Part shown: positions 48,918-50,890 of the stretch, piece after piece
Position numbering within the stretch: position 1 is the first letter of the stretch
Layout of the letters: every line of letters begins with the position of its first letter
Source: Clostridiales bacterium
Lineage (GTDB): Bacteria; Bacillota; Clostridia; Christensenellales; Aristaeellaceae
Assembly (NCBI GenBank): GCA_015056305.1
Contig: SVGO01000005.1
Span: 1 to 50,890, forward strand
DNA length: 50,890 bases
Direction: 5' to 3'
Position numbers and translations under genes: made by a program
The notes under the pieces: generated by a model
What the model was told of the DNA's origin: nothing
Database searches by the model: none
The model's input: only the letters and a program-made list of their open reading frames with translations

Positions 48918-50642
48918 GTGACGGATGAAATGAACAGGCTGCCCGGATACATGCGGGATGTGCCGCAGACGGGCCATGTGTATGGAACGCTTTCCTATAA
49001 TAGAAGGAGCAAGTGCTGGACGATCAAGGGGGAGCCCTGCGTGACCGAGATGGCCAAGCGGCTCTTTCCGGGCAGCGAGAGAAAGCGCGGCGAAGCCCGA
49101 TTCACGGCGAACAGACGAATCATCGGCGAGGTCAACTGGCTGATGATGCGCTATCCGCTGGAGATTGCCGCACGCGACAGGGCGCTTTGGGAGAAATCGC
49201 TTGAGGCGGCACGGGAACACGCGCTCAGACGCGAGGCTGCGCTGCGACTGCCGCTTCGCAGCAATCCGCCGGAGGGAACGTTTGAGGGAACGCTTCGTGA
49301 ATTTCAGAAAGAAGGGCTGAGTTTTCTGCTGGCCAATGAGCGCACGCTGCTGGCGGATGAGATGGGCCTGGGCAAGACCGTGCAGGCGCTGGCCTGCCTC
49401 GCGGCGACGGGGGATATGCCGGCGCTGCTGGTGGTGCCGCCGCATCTGATGCGCAATTGGGAGAGTGAAGCACGGCGTTTTCTTCGCATCAATGGGCGCG
49501 AGCCGCGCATCTGCGTAATCAGGGGACTCAAGCCTTATAGCCTGCCTGACGCAGATCTTTACATCATTCACTATCTGCTGCTGCGCGGCTGGAAAAAGGC
49601 GCTGCCCGAGATGGGATTCCGCGCGGTGATCTTTGACGAGGTGCAGGAGCTGCGCCACGCAGGCACGGAAAAATACTCCGCGGCAAGCCTGCTGGCGGAG
49701 CGCTGCGAGCGCGTGATCGGTCTCTCCGGCACGCCGATCTACAATCGCGGAGCGGAGATCTGGAACGTGATCAACATCCTCGATTTTCACTGCCTGGGCG
49801 ATTGGGAGAGCTTTACGCGCGAGTGGTGCGACGGATACGGCAATCATATCGTGCGCGATCCGGCGCTGCTGGGCGCGCATCTCAGGCGCGAGGGTCTCAT
49901 CCTGCGCAGAACGAAGCAGGAGGTGCTCACGGAGTTGCCGCCTAAGCGCAAGCTGGTGCAGGAGATCGACTCGGACGACAAGATATACCGTGAGCTGATG
50001 CGCCCGGTGATGGAGATGCTCGGTAGCCTGAAGGCGCTGCATCCGGATGCCAAAGAGCGTGCGCTGCTGGAGGAGAGGATCAGCACGGGCGAGCGCCAGG
50101 CGACGGGCGTGGCCAAGGCGCCGTTTGTCGCGGCGTTTGTGCGCGCGCTGCTGGACAGCGACGAGAAAGTGCTGCTCTTTGCGCATCATCACGCCGTGAT
50201 GGATGTTTATAAGAAGGAACTCGCTGCCTATAAGCCTGCGTTTATTACAGGCAGGGAGAGCACGGTGCAAAAAGATGCGTCGGTTGCACGGTTTATGGGT
50301 GGGCAGACGAATCTGTGCGTGATTTCTCTGCGCTCGGCGGCGGGACTCAACCTGCAGCGGGCGAGCTGTGTGGTCTTCGGCGAGCTGGATTGGTCGCCGG
50401 CGGTGCATTCCCAGGCGGAGGACCGTGCGCACAGAATGGGCCAGCAGGACTCGATCCTGTGCTACTATCTGGTCGCGCCGCAGGGGTCGGACCGCGATAT
50501 GCAGGATGCGCTGGGCCTGAAGGTGAGCCAGTTTGTGCAGCTGATGGGCGACAAAGCGCCGGATATGGAAAACATACAGGATGCGCAGCGCGCGGCGAAG
50601 CGGCATATTGAGCGGATGCTGGAAAGATACGATTCGAAATGA
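48918..50642 (+). CDS. SNF2-family DNA-dependent ATPase
   Basis: A 574-residue superfamily 2 protein. Motif I ADEMGLGKT (about 147-155), motif II DEVQ, motif III GLSGTPIYNR, and in the second RecA lobe ISLRSAAGLNLQRAS and QAEDRAHRMGQ (motif VI). The N-terminal 120 residues are not a known domain; the end is a short basic helix. Compared with chromatin-type SNF2 it is small, like phage SNF2 and HARP-like proteins. Start GTG 48918 is favoured by GCGAGG; ATG 48930 is possible. With the nuclease next to it, I infer a role in DNA repair, replication or defence. It lies directly upstream of an rRNA-type promoter. Confidence 0.88.
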   Translation: MTDEMNRLPGYMRDVPQTGHVYGTLSYNRRSKCWTIKGEPCVTEMAKRLFPGSERKRGEARFTANRRIIGEVNWLMMRYPLEIAARDRALWEKSLEAAREHALRREAALRLPLRSNPPEGTFEGTLREFQKEGLSFLLANERTLLADEMGLGKTVQALACLAATGDMPALLVVPPHLMRNWESEARRFLRINGREPRICVIRGLKPYSLPDADLYIIHYLLLRGWKKALPEMGFRAVIFDEVQELRHAGTEKYSAASLLAERCERVIGLSGTPIYNRGAEIWNVINILDFHCLGDWESFTREWCDGYGNHIVRDPALLGAHLRREGLILRRTKQEVLTELPPKRKLVQEIDSDDKIYRELMRPVMEMLGSLKALHPDAKERALLEERISTGERQATGVAKAPFVAAFVRALLDSDEKVLLFAHHHAVMDVYKKELAAYKPAFITGRESTVQKDASVARFMGGQTNLCVISLRSAAGLNLQRASCVVFGELDWSPAVHSQAEDRAHRMGQQDSILCYYLVAPQGSDRDMQDALGLKVSQFVQLMGDKAPDMENIQDAQRAAKRHIERMLERYDSK

Positions 50643-50695
50643 CGATAATGATCGCAACATGATTCAAAAAAGTTTGAAAAAAGTTCAAAAAGGTG

Positions 50696-50724
50696 TTGAC
50701 AAACGTCTGACGGCGTAGTATACT
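50696..50724 (+). promoter_or_regulatory. Strong promoter, probably of an rRNA operon
   Basis: TTGACA (50696-50701), 17-bp spacer, TATACT (50719-50724), preceded by A-tracts (AAAAAAGTTTGAAAAAAG) typical of an UP element. The following leader has the ATCCTTGAAAACGATACAGA style found before clostridial rRNA genes. Confidence 0.75.
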
Positions 50725-50890
50725 AGCCTAGCTGTCACGCGAGAGGGGAACCTTGGGCGGGACATGATCCTTGAAAACGATACAGAATCAAGAAGAACGC
50801 GAACGACGATTTTCACGAGTCGTCGTTGTACAAAGACAGTCAATTCGAGAATGAGTTTTGAACCTTGAAGTTCACTTCAAGGATTCGATA
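50725..50890 (+). other. Putative 5' leader of an rRNA operon, cut by the window end
   Basis: The transcribed leader contains TGATCCTTGAAAACGATACA (50766-50785), a hairpin ACGACGA...TCGTCGT near 50803-50826, and CCTTGAA-GTTCAC-TTCAAGG (50863-50882). No 16S sequence is reached, so the assignment rests on leader style and promoter strength. Confidence 0.6.

Overview
The window (about 60% G+C overall) looks like a chromosomal segment of a high-G+C Bacillota of the class Clostridia. The evidence is a T-box riboswitch ahead of proS, a TrpR-like YerC regulator heading a histidine operon with the short HisG plus HisZ, the darA-holB-ricT cluster, strong Shine-Dalgarno sites, and consensus TTGACA/TATAAT promoters with 17-bp spacing. 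An oscillospiraceal or christensenellaceal gut-type lineage is a guess from general flavour only.

Layout. 1-3.3 kb: lipoprotein, permease and ATPase of an ABC importer. 3.3-9.3 kb, minus strand: ferredoxin-type aldo/keto reductase, prolyl-tRNA synthetase with its T-box leader, alpha/beta hydrolase, and a methyltransferase-TetR pair with a clear double operator. 9.4-10.7 kb: small secreted protein, tRNA-Ala(GGC), tRNA-Val(CAC), and a tandem 156-bp tRNA-like repeat. 10.8-19.9 kb: a complete histidine operon (yerC-hisZ-G-D-C-B-H-A-F-IE-J). 20.0-21.0 kb: an A+T-rich islet with an XRE regulator, its double operator and a secreted protein. 21.2-27.4 kb, minus strand: a dlt-like cluster (MBOAT, DltD-like protein, DltA-like adenylation enzyme, carrier protein) that also contains a PLP amino-acid decarboxylase; this is the most system-like unusual locus. 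27.8-28.9 kb: AbrB-type membrane protein. 29.5-32.4 kb: darA-holB-ricT and a small ferredoxin. 32.6-34.9 kb: CapA-like protein and P1 peptidase. 35.2-37.7 kb, minus: SPFH protein, Arc-like protein, glycosyltransferase. 37.9-40.8 kb: BspA-like leucine-rich-repeat protein and a DUF1846 protein. 41.3-43.2 kb, minus: secreted SH3/PG-binding/PDZ protein. 43.7-46.8 kb: secreted flavin reductase with a structured leader, and a barnase/barstar pair. 46.9-48.3 kb, minus: YkuD-fold protein that seems to have lost its catalytic residues. 48.5-50.6 kb: PD-(D/E)XK nuclease and SNF2 helicase, followed by a strong promoter and what looks like an rRNA-operon leader running off the end.

A second thread runs through the whole window: a dispersed family of intergenic repeats (about 12 complete or partial copies), each made of small hairpins in a fixed order. 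Stem sequences differ between copies but change on both sides so that pairing is kept. Three copies or copy pairs lie inside the histidine operon and others flank most transcription units. This is the strongest unexplained non-coding signal here.
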